Shown piece by piece: positions 8,035-15,801 of a stretch of 31,618 nt of DNA (its first letter is position 1; the number at the start of each line of letters is the position of its first letter). Made by a program: the position numbers and the translations under genes. The notes under the pieces were generated by a model. The model saw nothing but the letters and a program-made list of their open reading frames with translations. It was not told the DNA's origin and searched no databases. The stretch is from JAJXUB01 sp047974805 (GTDB lineage: Bacteria > Actinomycetota > Actinomycetes > Actinomycetales > Dermatophilaceae), in NCBI GenBank assembly GCA_047974805.1, contig JBKECS010000082.1:1-31618 (forward strand), in the 5' to 3' direction.

Positions 8035-9372
8035 TCACAACTGCGGCAGGTAACGCTCGAGTTCGAAGGAGGTCACCGTGTTGCGGTAGTCGGCCCATTC
8101 GGCACGCTTGTTGCGCAGGAAGAAGTCGAAGACGTGTTCACCGAGGACCTCTGCGACGAGTTCGCTGCCCTCCATCACTTGGATGGCTTCGTGCAGCGAG
8201 GATGGCAACGGCTCGATGCCCATCGCCCGGCGCTCCTGCCGGGTCAGGCTCCACACGTCGTCCTCCACTTCGGCAGGCAGGTCGTAGCCTTCCTCGATCC
8301 CCTTCAACCCGGCACCGAGCAGCACGGCATACGCGAGGTAGGGGTTGGCCGCCGCATCCATGGTGCGCACCTCCACCCGGGAGGAGTTCCCCTTGCTCGG
8401 CTTGTACATGGGCACCCGGAGCATGGCCGAACGGTTGTTGTGACCCCAGGTGAGGTATGCCGGGGCCTCGCCGCCACCCCAGATCCGCTTGTAGCTGTTG
8501 ACCCACTGGTTGGTGACGGCGGTGATCTCCGCTCCGTGCCGCAGGATTCCGGCCATGAACTTCCGGGCCAGCCCGGACAGGTGATAGGGCGCGCCAGCCT
8601 CGTAGAAGACGTTGGTGTCGCCCTCGAAGAGGGACATGTGGGTGTGCATCCCGGACCCGGGGTAGTTCGGGAAGACCTTGGGCATGAAGGTGGCATAGAT
8701 CCCCTGCTCTAGGGCGACCTCCTTAACCACGGCCCGGAAGGTCATGATGTTGTCCGCCGTCGACAACGCGTCGGCGTAGCGCAAATCGATCTCGTTCTGT
8801 CCGGGCGCACCTTCGTGGTGGGAGAACTCCACCGAGATCCCCATCGACTCCAACATGGTGATCGCGGCCCGACGGAAGTCCTGGCTGGATCCGTCGGGGA
8901 CGTGGTCGAAGTAGCCGCCGTTGTCGATCGGCTCGGGCGATTGACCCCGAATCAGGCCGTTCTTGAGCAGAAAGAACTCGATCTCGGGGTGGGTATAGAA
9001 GGTGAACCCGAGATCCTGAGCCCGGTCCAACCCACGCTTGAGCACTTGGCGCGGATCGGCGATGGACGGGGAGCCGTCCGGCAACACGATGTCGCAGAAC
9101 ATCCGGGCGGTTCCGGGGTTCTCCCCGCGCCACGGCAATACCTGGAAGGTGGACGGATCGGGCTTGGCGAGCATGTCCGCCTCATAGACCCGGGCGAACC
9201 CCTCGATGGCTGACCCGTCGAAGCCGATGCCCTCGGCGAAAGCGGCCTCCACCTCGGCCGGCGCCACCGCCACAGACTTCAGCGTCCCCAGGACGTCGGT
9301 GAACCAGAGTCGAACGAAGCGGATGTCCCGTTCCTCGATGGTACGGAGGACAAACTCCTGCTGGCGGTCCAT
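8035..9372 (-). CDS. glnA2: Type I glutamine synthetase, GlnA2-type
   Basis: Makes glutamine or a related gamma-glutamyl amide from glutamate and ammonia with ATP. It has 445 residues, the length of the short GlnA2 class and shorter than GlnA1 (about 475). Motifs are IGFDGSAIEGFARV, the metal ligands in HPEIEFFLL, EIDLRYADAL, MHTHMSLFEGD, and FFLRNKRAEWADYR near the C-terminus. The ATG at 9372 (MDRQQEFVLRT) is preferred over one nine bases upstream because AGGA is spaced eight bases from it and the family begins this way. A Tyr (Y363, YDLP) sits roughly where the adenylylated Tyr of GlnA1 lies, but the surrounding residues differ. The pairing with glnE matches mycobacteria. Confidence 0.93.
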   Translation of the reverse strand: MDRQQEFVLRTIEERDIRFVRLWFTDVLGTLKSVAVAPAEVEAAFAEGIGFDGSAIEGFARVYEADMLAKPDPSTFQVLPWRGENPGTARMFCDIVLPDGSPSIADPRQVLKRGLDRAQDLGFTFYTHPEIEFFLLKNGLIRGQSPEPIDNGGYFDHVPDGSSQDFRRAAITMLESMGISVEFSHHEGAPGQNEIDLRYADALSTADNIMTFRAVVKEVALEQGIYATFMPKVFPNYPGSGMHTHMSLFEGDTNVFYEAGAPYHLSGLARKFMAGILRHGAEITAVTNQWVNSYKRIWGGGEAPAYLTWGHNNRSAMLRVPMYKPSKGNSSRVEVRTMDAAANPYLAYAVLLGAGLKGIEEGYDLPAEVEDDVWSLTRQERRAMGIEPLPSSLHEAIQVMEGSELVAEVLGEHVFDFFLRNKRAEWADYRNTVTSFELERYLPQL

Positions 9373-9408
9373 GCCGTCCATCCTGCCGCATGCCGGGGCG
9401 CGGGCGGA

Positions 9409-10188
9409 TCAGCCTTCCCTCGATGTGGACACCGGACGAAGCGTGGCGCTCAGCAGCATCGGCTCACGCTGGCCGCCCTGATGCACCACATCGGTCCCCT
9501 CGAGCACCAGCTGGGTCTTGTGACAGCGCAACGCAGCGGCCACCGCGGGGTATTCGCCGACAAGGTCCAGATGCTCGGTGTCGCGGTCGGCGTCGAGGGT
9601 TTCGAGGTCGCCGGCCACCTGCGGGCCCAGGAACTCCGCCATGGCGACCCCAGTCTCTTCGGCGCTGGCGGCGACCACCGCGTGCATTCGGACGTGGTCG
9701 GGGTGACCGTATCCGCCGCTTGCGTCGTAGGTGAGCAGCAGGTCTGGATCGATCTGGGTCACATAGGCGCTCAGATCGGCTGCGGCCTCGGTGACCGAAG
9801 CGGCCGTCAGCGCCTGGGGGCCGGCGTCCGTCACCGGCCCGGCCAGCTGGGGGGTGAGCCACGCCATACCGGAGTCTCGATAGACCCGCGGCGGCTGTCC
9901 GGGGGCGCGAGCCGGCGGGGCCCCGAGGAACGCGTGATGGTGCACCCCGAGCTGGACGAGGGCACAGGCGAGTTCCTGTTCGCGCTGCGCGCTGTAGCTG
10001 TCGGTCCCAGGGTCACCGGCCGGGACACCGGCGACGACCCCGCCGCGCTCCCCGCGCGTGGCGGTCACCACGTGAACCTCCACACCGGTCCTGGCCAGGT
10101 GTGCCAGCAGGGCCCCGGTCGCCAGAGTTTCGTCATCAGGATGGGCGTGCACGACAACGACTCGAGCCACCCCGGCCAACACGCTCAT
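9409..10188 (-). CDS. mshB: Mycothiol-pathway deacetylase MshB (PIG-L/LmbE family)
   Basis: Zn-dependent deacetylase that removes acetyl from GlcNAc-inositol in mycothiol synthesis. It has 259 residues, shorter than the roughly 300 of the mycobacterial enzyme. The zinc site shows as VHAHPDDETLATGA near residue 11 and GGYGHPDHVRMH near 150. YRDSGMA resembles MshB more than the mycothiol conjugate amidase Mca. The ATG at 10188 overlaps the stop of the upstream glycosyltransferase as ATGA; an earlier in-frame ATG would lie inside that gene. The neighbour being MshA-like supports the MshB call. Another PIG-L sugar deacetylase remains possible. Confidence 0.8.
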   Translation of the reverse strand: MSVLAGVARVVVVHAHPDDETLATGALLAHLARTGVEVHVVTATRGERGGVVAGVPAGDPGTDSYSAQREQELACALVQLGVHHHAFLGAPPARAPGQPPRVYRDSGMAWLTPQLAGPVTDAGPQALTAASVTEAAADLSAYVTQIDPDLLLTYDASGGYGHPDHVRMHAVVAASAEETGVAMAEFLGPQVAGDLETLDADRDTEHLDLVGEYPAVAAALRCHKTQLVLEGTDVVHQGGQREPMLLSATLRPVSTSREG

Positions 10189-11468
10189 AGACCCAATTCC
10201 ACCGCACATTCATCGCTGGCGGCCCGGATCGCGTCCCGGTAGAGCGCCTCCAATCGGCGGGCCGCCCAGGTCCATTCGAACCTCAAGGCGTGGATCCGCG
10301 CAACCGTTCCCATCCGCGCGGCCAAATCCGGGTCATTGATCAGGTGAGTCATCGCCTTGCCCCAGTCCTCCGGTTCGCGAGAGTCGATGAGGAAACCGGT
10401 CTCGCGGTGCGCCACCGCCTCTCGCAGCCCCCCAGCCGAGGAGGCCAGCACCGGTATACCCGAGGCTGCACCCTCCAAGGCGATCAGGCCGAAGGTCTCC
10501 GAATGGGAGGGCACGAGCAGCAAACGGGCGCCGCGAAGCACGACCGCCAAGTCTTCGCGCTCCAAGGGCCCCATGAACGTCACGTCCTGCGCCAAGCCGA
10601 GCCGGTCGACCAGGTGGTGCAGTTCTCGGGCGTATCCGGCGAAATCCTCGGCGGTGTCCCCGGCAATGAGCAGATGCGGACGATGCCATTTCTCGACGTG
10701 GGCCAGAGCCCGCAGCGCCAGATCCGGGCCCTTCAACGGCTGAAGGCGGGCGGCGAACACGACGTAGCCGTTGTCGGCGCCGACATCGGCCGACGTCCGC
10801 GCCTTCCCAGCGTCGGTACCGGGCAGCGTCCAGGGCAGTTCTCCGGCGGCCAGCGGACGGAAGATGTCGTGGTCGACCCCGGGCCAAATGATCCGCACGC
10901 ATTTAGGTTCGGCGCCGCAGCGTTCCACGACCGTGCGCGCCTCGGCGGCGCTGATCGCCACGACCGCATCGGATTCCAGCGCGGCCAGGTGCTCTCCGGC
11001 GACCCGGTGCACGGACTCGGGGGGCTCCCCCTCCGATAGCGGGGTGCCCGGCAGCGCCGCCACGGAGTGGAAGGACTGCACGTGCGGGATGCCCCGATGG
11101 CTGGCCACAGGCAGGGCGGCCACGCCGGACATCCAATGGTGGGAGTGGATGACGTCCCAGGCGCACCGCTGCGCCAAATCCCACAACCCGTCCCGGAACT
11201 GCTCGATGTGCTCGTCGATATCGCTCTTGGCCAACCTGGTCGGCGGTCCGGCGTCGAGGATGTGCAGGTCCACGCCGTCCCCGAGGTCGATGAAGTCCGG
11301 CTGGCCCGGGTCGGATCGGCGGGTGACCAGGTGCACCCGGTGTCCTAGTCCGGCCAGGGCGCGGGCTTGAGCACTTTCGACCACGTTCATTCCCCCGGCA
11401 TCTCCGGACCCGGGGCGGTCAATGGGGGAGGTATGCATGGAGATGATCCCCAGCGAGAGCGACGTCAC
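10185..11468 (-). CDS. mshA: Glycosyltransferase MshA (D-inositol-3-phosphate glycosyltransferase)
   Basis: GT4-family, GT-B fold enzyme. MshA joins GlcNAc from UDP-GlcNAc to inositol-3-phosphate, the first mycothiol step. It has 427 residues. The N-terminal domain has HTSPIDRPGSGDAGGMNV, a near-copy of the MshA signature, and DVIHSHHWMSG. The C-terminal nucleotide-sugar domain has FAARLQPLKGPDLALRAL and SHSETFGLIALEGAASG with the GT4 Glu pair. The start is a GTG at 11468. No clear Shine-Dalgarno is seen, and TAGGCT lies nine bases upstream. It is divergent from panB and coupled to mshB. Middle segments are less familiar, so another GT4 role cannot be excluded. Confidence 0.78.
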   Translation of the reverse strand: MTSLSLGIISMHTSPIDRPGSGDAGGMNVVESAQARALAGLGHRVHLVTRRSDPGQPDFIDLGDGVDLHILDAGPPTRLAKSDIDEHIEQFRDGLWDLAQRCAWDVIHSHHWMSGVAALPVASHRGIPHVQSFHSVAALPGTPLSEGEPPESVHRVAGEHLAALESDAVVAISAAEARTVVERCGAEPKCVRIIWPGVDHDIFRPLAAGELPWTLPGTDAGKARTSADVGADNGYVVFAARLQPLKGPDLALRALAHVEKWHRPHLLIAGDTAEDFAGYARELHHLVDRLGLAQDVTFMGPLEREDLAVVLRGARLLLVPSHSETFGLIALEGAASGIPVLASSAGGLREAVAHRETGFLIDSREPEDWGKAMTHLINDPDLAARMGTVARIHALRFEWTWAARRLEALYRDAIRAASDECAVELGL

Positions 11469-11481
11469 AAGGTAGTGAGCC

Positions 11482-11495
11482 TAGACGTACGTCTA
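11482..11495. promoter_or_regulatory. 14-bp perfect palindrome between mshA and panB
   Basis: TAGACGTACGTCTA reads the same on both strands and fills half of the 26-bp gap between the two divergent start codons. Its left arm (TAGACG) stands seven bases before the upstream panB ATG, where a leaderless -10 would be. It could be a repressor operator, or simply two opposed -10 boxes. Nothing in the window identifies a binding protein. Confidence 0.45.
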
Positions 11496-12355
11496 TGGTG
11501 AGAGACATGAGCGAGGTCGCAGCGCCCTACGGCACCGGTGCCCAGGCCGCCCCCCAACGGCGGATCCGGATCCCCCATTTGACCCAAATGAAGGAGCGCG
11601 GCGAGCGCTGGGCCATGCTCACGGCATACGACATGTATGCCGCCGAGGTCTTCGACGAGGCCGGCATTCCGGTCCTGCTCGTCGGAGACAGCGCCGGAAA
11701 CAACGTCTACGGGTTCGAAACCACGGTGCCGGTCACCGTGGAACATCTCATCCCACTGTGTCGGGCAGTGACCAGCGCCGCCAAACACGCCCTGGTCGTG
11801 GCCGACCTGCCGTTCGGCTCCTACCAGGCCAGCCCGCAGCAGGCCCTGGCCACGGCGACCCGGTTCATGAAGGAGGGGCTGGCGCACGCGGTCAAGCTTG
11901 AGGGTGGTGCGCCCATGGTGCCCGAGGTCGAGTTGCTGGTTCGGGCTGGGATCCCGGTCATGGGGCATATCGGGTTCACCCCGCAAAGCGAGCACGTGCT
12001 GGGCGGCTATAAGGTCCAGGGCCGGGGATCCGGCGCGAAGAAGCTGCTCGATGACGCGTTGGCCCTGCAGACGGCGGGGTGTTTCGCCATCGTTATGGAG
12101 ATGGTCCCGTCCGAGGCCGCCAAGGCGGTCACGAAGGCCCTGAGTATCCCCACCATCGGGATCGGCGCTGGGCCGCATTGTGATGCGCAGGTCCTCGTCT
12201 GGCAGGACATGGCCGGGCTTCGTGGTGGTCGAGTGCCGCGGTTTGTGAAGAAGTATGCCGATCTGCGCGGCACCCTCGCACAGGCCGCCGCGGCATACGC
12301 AGCCGATGTCGCCGCCGGCACCTTCCCGGCGCCGGAGAACTCCTTCGAGTCCTGA
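11495..12355 (+). CDS. panB: 3-methyl-2-oxobutanoate hydroxymethyltransferase PanB
   Basis: Transfers a hydroxymethyl group from methylene-tetrahydrofolate to ketoisovalerate, the first committed step of pantothenate and CoA synthesis; a cytoplasmic (beta-alpha)8 barrel. It has 286 residues. Motifs are MLTAYDMYAA, the metal-binding LLVGDSAGNNVYG, HAVKLEGG, IPVMGHIGFTPQS and IVMEMVPSEAA with the base Glu, and TIGIGAGPHCDAQVLV. Two starts are possible. ATG 11495 is seven bases after TAGACG (leaderless). ATG 11507 has GGTGAGAG just upstream. The longer form is given; the first four residues are uncertain. panC and panD are not in the window. Confidence 0.96.
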   Translation: MVRDMSEVAAPYGTGAQAAPQRRIRIPHLTQMKERGERWAMLTAYDMYAAEVFDEAGIPVLLVGDSAGNNVYGFETTVPVTVEHLIPLCRAVTSAAKHALVVADLPFGSYQASPQQALATATRFMKEGLAHAVKLEGGAPMVPEVELLVRAGIPVMGHIGFTPQSEHVLGGYKVQGRGSGAKKLLDDALALQTAGCFAIVMEMVPSEAAKAVTKALSIPTIGIGAGPHCDAQVLVWQDMAGLRGGRVPRFVKKYADLRGTLAQAAAAYAADVAAGTFPAPENSFES

Positions 12356-12431
12356 CGCGCCGAGCCCAGGTGCGCTCCCCCGCGCCCGGGTGGGTCCGAG
12401 CGATCCTCTTTCCGGGTGGGTTGGCCGGCCT

Positions 12432-12443
12432 TACAGTGTCGCC
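12432..12443 (+). promoter_or_regulatory. Leaderless -10 element for the methyltransferase gene
   Basis: TACAGT (12432-12437) is followed by six bases and the ATG at 12444, with no Shine-Dalgarno. The rest of the 88 bp after panB shows only G+C-rich repeats of GGGTGGG type. Confidence 0.5.
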
Positions 12444-13064
12444 ATGAGCGACCCTGCGGCGGCCCCGACCCGATGGAGCTTGGTGCGATCGGGCGATGCC
12501 GAGGAATACCAAGCCCGCTTCGACGCTTTGGAGAAGTCCGGGGTCAACGTCCACGGTGAGGCGGATTTCGTCTCCTCACTGGCCCCGGCCAGGGCCAGGA
12601 TTCTCGACGCGGGATGCGGAACCGGACGTGTCGCCTCGGAGCTGAACCGCCGGGGTTTTCGTGCCGTGGGCGTGGACGTCGACGCCGAGATGATCGCCAC
12701 CGCACACCGGCGAGACCCCTCGACCCGCTTAGTCACCGCCGATCTGAGCTCGCTGTTCCTACGATCGCAGACCTTCGACATCGTGCTGTTGGCCGGCAAC
12801 GTCATTCCGCTGCTGGCCCCAGGCACCCTCCACGTCGTCCTGCGCCGCCTCGCCGATCACGTGCATCCTGCCGGTTTCCTCATGGCCGGTTTCGGCCTCG
12901 ACGCCGACCATGTGCCGCCGGGGTGCCCGATCACCCCGCTACGGGACTACGACAGCGCCTGCGAAGCGGCCGGGCTGAAACCGGTGTTGCGCTATGCCAC
13001 CTGGTCGCGAAAGGCCTGGACCGAGGACAGCGGCTACGTCGTTGCCGTTCATCATCCGCGATAG
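12444..13064 (+). CDS. Class I SAM-dependent methyltransferase, substrate unknown
   Basis: A 206-residue Rossmann-fold methyltransferase of the Methyltransf_11/25 type. Motif I is RILDAGCGTGRVASEL at residues 52-67. An acidic residue that should hold the SAM ribose is in VGVDVDAEM, and VTADLSS and FDIVLLAGNVIPLL follow as motifs II and III. The C-terminus carries RYATWSRKAW and a short closing strand. The much longer open frame upstream (from 12255) begins inside panB and is rejected; ATG 12444 has a leaderless promoter. No partner gene reveals the substrate. Small-molecule methylation is more likely than DNA methylation, because the N6/N4 motif (N/D)PP(Y/F) is absent. Confidence 0.85.
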   Translation: MSDPAAAPTRWSLVRSGDAEEYQARFDALEKSGVNVHGEADFVSSLAPARARILDAGCGTGRVASELNRRGFRAVGVDVDAEMIATAHRRDPSTRLVTADLSSLFLRSQTFDIVLLAGNVIPLLAPGTLHVVLRRLADHVHPAGFLMAGFGLDADHVPPGCPITPLRDYDSACEAAGLKPVLRYATWSRKAWTEDSGYVVAVHHPR

Positions 13065-13114
13065 CTCCCTCGGGTCACGCCGGAGTGCCACGCCGCGTCG
13101 GTCCGGCCCTCTGG

Positions 13115-13327
13115 TCAGACGTCGTCGCTGAACGATCCGGGATCGACGGAGTTGCGGGCGTTCCACTCCGCGTCCTCCCCATCCCAGCGGTCGGTGTTCT
13201 CTCGGGCGATCTCCAAGGCGTTGGCGGCTTCCGCTTCGGTCTGGAAGGGGCCGAGGAGGTCGGCCCCCGGCGATTTCGTCTCATCGGTCTCGACCGTGCG
13301 GGTGCTGACGTTGAACCAATAGCTCAT
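13115..13327 (-). CDS. Small conserved actinobacterial protein, 70 residues
   Basis: An acidic protein starting MSYWFNVSTRTVETDE, with a central LGPFQTEAEAANALEIARE followed by a Trp/Glu-rich helix and an acidic end. The layout (strand, then 'GPF.T..EA..AL..A') resembles the small SPOR-like proteins encoded near methionine aminopeptidase in other actinobacteria. That comparison is from memory. The ATG at 13327 has GGAG about seven bases upstream, and that sequence overlaps the -10 element of divergent map. Only 16 bp separate the two start codons. No catalytic residues are visible, and the function is unknown. Confidence 0.8.
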   Translation of the reverse strand: MSYWFNVSTRTVETDETKSPGADLLGPFQTEAEAANALEIARENTDRWDGEDAEWNARNSVDPGSFSDDV

Positions 13328-13330
13328 GCC

Positions 13331-13343
13331 TAGACTCCACCGT
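13331..13343 (+). promoter_or_regulatory. Leaderless -10 element for map
   Basis: TAGACT (13331-13336) plus seven bases leads directly to the ATG at 13344. This rules out the ATG at 13326, which lies upstream of the predicted transcription start. The same bases read on the other strand hold the ribosome-binding site of the divergent small gene. Confidence 0.55.
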
Positions 13344-14207
13344 ATGCCGGTCAGCTACGCAAGTGTTGTCCCGGGCACAGTCTCGCCGGGGCGGGACGTG
13401 CCCAGTTCGATCCCTCGCCCGGAATACGTCGGCAAGGCCGTTCCGGAGCGGGAGCACGGATCTGAGATCAAGGACAGCGAGACGATTCTGAAGATGCGCG
13501 CGGCCAGCAAAGTGGCCGCTCAGGCAATGGCGGCAGCTGCCGAGGCGATCGCGCCCGGAGTGACCACGGACGAGTTGGACCGGATCGGGCACGACTACCT
13601 GGTGGACCACGGCGCCTACCCCTCCACCCTGGGCTACCGGGGGTTCCCCAAGTCGCTGTGTACCTCGGTCAACGAGGTGATCTGTCATGGCATCCCGGAT
13701 AGCCGCCGGCTAGAGGACGGTGACATCGTCAACATCGACATCACCGCATATCTCGACGGTGTGCACGGCGACACCGATGCCACCTACCTCGTCGGGGACG
13801 CGGACGAGGAGTCGCGCCTGCTGGTCGAGCGGACCCATGAGGCGATGATGCGCGGGATCAAGGCGGCCATGCCGGGCCGCCAAATCAACGTCATCGGACG
13901 CGTCATCGAGGCATACGCCCGTCGGTTCGGATACGGGGTGGTCCGCGATTACACGGGTCACGGTATCGGAACGGCGTTCCACTCAGGCCTGGTCATCCCG
14001 CACTACGACGCGGCGCCCGGGTACAACACCATCATCGAACCCGGAATGACCTTCACGATCGAGCCGATGCTCAACCTCGGGACGCCGAGTTGGGAGATGT
14101 GGGACGACGGGTGGACGGTGGTCACGGCAGACCGGCAGCGCTCTGCCCAGTTCGAACACACCATCCTCATCACCGACACCGGCAACGAAATCCTCACCCT
14201 GCCCTAG
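13344..14207 (+). CDS. map: Methionine aminopeptidase, type I, with N-terminal extension
   Basis: Removes the initiator Met from new proteins; dinuclear-metal pita-bread fold. It has 287 residues. The first 40 or so form the Pro-rich linker typical of actinobacterial MetAP-Ic (RPEYVGK). All five metal ligands are visible: Asp in NIDITAY, Asp in GDTDATY, His in DYTGHGIGTAFH, Glu in FTIEPML, and Glu in AQFEHTIL. The substrate His lies in VICHGIPD. The start is set by the leaderless promoter and by similarity of MPVSYASVVPGTVSPGR to family members. It is divergent from the 70-residue gene. ppgK follows 91 bp downstream. Confidence 0.97.
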   Translation: MPVSYASVVPGTVSPGRDVPSSIPRPEYVGKAVPEREHGSEIKDSETILKMRAASKVAAQAMAAAAEAIAPGVTTDELDRIGHDYLVDHGAYPSTLGYRGFPKSLCTSVNEVICHGIPDSRRLEDGDIVNIDITAYLDGVHGDTDATYLVGDADEESRLLVERTHEAMMRGIKAAMPGRQINVIGRVIEAYARRFGYGVVRDYTGHGIGTAFHSGLVIPHYDAAPGYNTIIEPGMTFTIEPMLNLGTPSWEMWDDGWTVVTADRQRSAQFEHTILITDTGNEILTLP

Positions 14208-14298
14208 CCCAAGGGTTGTGGTTCATCCAAGCACCGGTGGTCTCCCACTGCATTCCTGGCTACGGTTCCTCCACGCACGTCGCGACGAAAGGCACACG

Positions 14299-15087
14299 AT
14301 GGGTTCTTCGGGCAAGCTCGCCCTGGGCATCGATGTCGGTGGCAGCGGCATCAAGGGTGCACCAGTCGATCTGGGCACGGGTGAGTTTGCCGCCGATCGG
14401 ATCCGGATCGTCACGCCGCAACCGGCCACTCCGCATGCCGTATGCGGGGTCATCGCCGAGATTGCCGGTCGGTTCGCCGATCTGTGCCATCACGGACCGC
14501 TCGGAGTGACCATCCCAGGCGTAGTGAGCCACGGCGTGGTGCGCTCGGCGGCGAACATCGACCCATCGTGGATCGGCTTCGACGCCGAGCAATACCTGAC
14601 CGACCTGCTCGATCGCCCGGTCACTGTGGTCAACGATGCTGATGCCGCCGGGGTGGCCGAAGTGCGTTTCGGAGGCAGCGAGCCGGTGGAGGGCCTGGCC
14701 ATCCTCACCACGTTGGGGACGGGGATCGGTTCGGCGCTCCTGGTCGACGGCCGGCTGGTCCCCAACTCCGAGCTCGGGCACCTTCAGATCGACGGCCACG
14801 ACGCCGAGAGCCGAGCGGCTCAGTCGGCGCGCGAGCGTGAGCAACTGTCCTGGGTCGAGTGGGCAGCGCGGTTGCAGCGGTACTACACGACGGTGGAGGA
14901 CTTGCTGTGGCCGGACCTGTTCATCGTCGGCGGCGGGGTGTCCAAGCAGGCCGACGAGTTCCTTCCGCTGCTGGACATTCGCACTCCGATCCGGCCCGCC
15001 ACGCTACGCAACAAGGCCGGCATCATTGGGGCCGCCTTTCTGGCTGGGCGCGTCGCCAAGCGGGCCAAGAAGCACCCTCGCCACTAG
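14299..15087 (+). CDS. ppgK: Polyphosphate glucokinase PpgK
   Basis: ROK-family kinase that phosphorylates glucose using polyphosphate or ATP, feeding glycolysis. It has 262 residues. It shows the phosphate-binding GIDVGGSGIKGA at residues 12-23, GVTIPGVVSHGVVRSA, the catalytic Asp in VVNDADAAG, TTLGTGIGSAL, and ELGHLQIDG. WPDLFIVGGGVSKQADEFLP and a KAGIIGAAFLA end are as in PpgK. It lacks the zinc-binding CXCGXXGC of ordinary ROK kinases, as expected for this class. The open frame begins 27 codons earlier, but ATG 14299 has GAAAGG seven bases upstream and matches the family start. The C-terminus is basic (KRAKKHPRH). Confidence 0.95.
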   Translation: MGSSGKLALGIDVGGSGIKGAPVDLGTGEFAADRIRIVTPQPATPHAVCGVIAEIAGRFADLCHHGPLGVTIPGVVSHGVVRSAANIDPSWIGFDAEQYLTDLLDRPVTVVNDADAAGVAEVRFGGSEPVEGLAILTTLGTGIGSALLVDGRLVPNSELGHLQIDGHDAESRAAQSAREREQLSWVEWAARLQRYYTTVEDLLWPDLFIVGGGVSKQADEFLPLLDIRTPIRPATLRNKAGIIGAAFLAGRVAKRAKKHPRH

Positions 15088-15121
15088 CGCCCATGGTGGT
15101 GCGCGACTCGGGCGTGCTCGC

Positions 15122-15778
15122 TCAGGGCGCGACGACGCTCGGCCCGGCACCGGCCAGATCAAGCAGACGCAGACGGTCCTGGCATCCCAGCGTCAGCGCC
15201 TGGTTCAGGTAGATGTTCCTGCCCGCCGGACTCACCGTCCCGTCATGGACGGGAACCGCCACGGCCGCGTCGACTCGTCGAAGGAAGGCGACCATCTCCT
15301 TGCTGGCCTGCCACGGTGCGGAGAGGGGGAACGAGACGACATCGACTCGGCCCGGGTCACCATCGAGGGCATCCCCGGTGTGGTACAGGCTCGGCTCGCC
15401 CTCGGCCGAGAACACCACGCCAATGTTCGGTATGCGCGGCAGGTCTTCATGGATGACGGCGTGCATGTCGCCGACCGGGCGGATACGCACCTGACCGACC
15501 TGATGCTCGGTGCCGGTCTGCACGACGGGGTCGGCCGCCATACCCCGAAGGATGTCGGCGCTCCCGGTATCGCAGAGGACGAGAGCTTCGGGGTTTGACC
15601 GCAGCAGGCGAGGCAGCCGGTCCTGATCGAGGTGATCCGGATGCTGGTGAGTGATGACCACTGCGGACAGGCCGGTCACCTCGTCCCAGTCGGCAGCCAT
15701 GTTGCCGGGGTCGACCAGGATGCGTTCATCGGCCATCTCGATGAGGAGGCAGGCGTGTCCGAGATGTGTCAGCTGCAT
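15122..15778 (-). CDS. MBL-fold metal-dependent hydrolase, UlaG-like
   Basis: A 218-residue metallo-beta-lactamase-fold protein. It begins MQLTHLGHACLLIEM, then ILVDPGN and the metal motif THQHPDHLDQDR. A further His lies in GDMHAVIH, and the closing motif is VPVHDG. UlaG-like family members act on sugar lactones or phosphoesters, but the substrate here cannot be told. The open frame continues upstream to 15976, yet that part is RNase P RNA on the same strand. ATG 15778 has TACAGT seven bases upstream and matches the family N-terminus. Convergent with ppgK, with 34 bp between the stops. Confidence 0.88.
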   Translation of the reverse strand: MQLTHLGHACLLIEMADERILVDPGNMAADWDEVTGLSAVVITHQHPDHLDQDRLPRLLRSNPEALVLCDTGSADILRGMAADPVVQTGTEHQVGQVRIRPVGDMHAVIHEDLPRIPNIGVVFSAEGEPSLYHTGDALDGDPGRVDVVSFPLSAPWQASKEMVAFLRRVDAAVAVPVHDGTVSPAGRNIYLNQALTLGCQDRLRLLDLAGAGPSVVAP

Positions 15779-15791
15779 GCAGTTCACTGTA
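15779..15791 (-). promoter_or_regulatory. Leaderless -10 element for the MBL hydrolase gene
   Basis: On the minus strand TACAGT (15791-15786) is followed by seven bases and the ATG at 15778. It lies only ten bases after the end of rnpB, so any -35 box falls inside the RNA gene. Confidence 0.5.
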
Positions 15792-15801
15792 CGGGCCGGG
15801 T

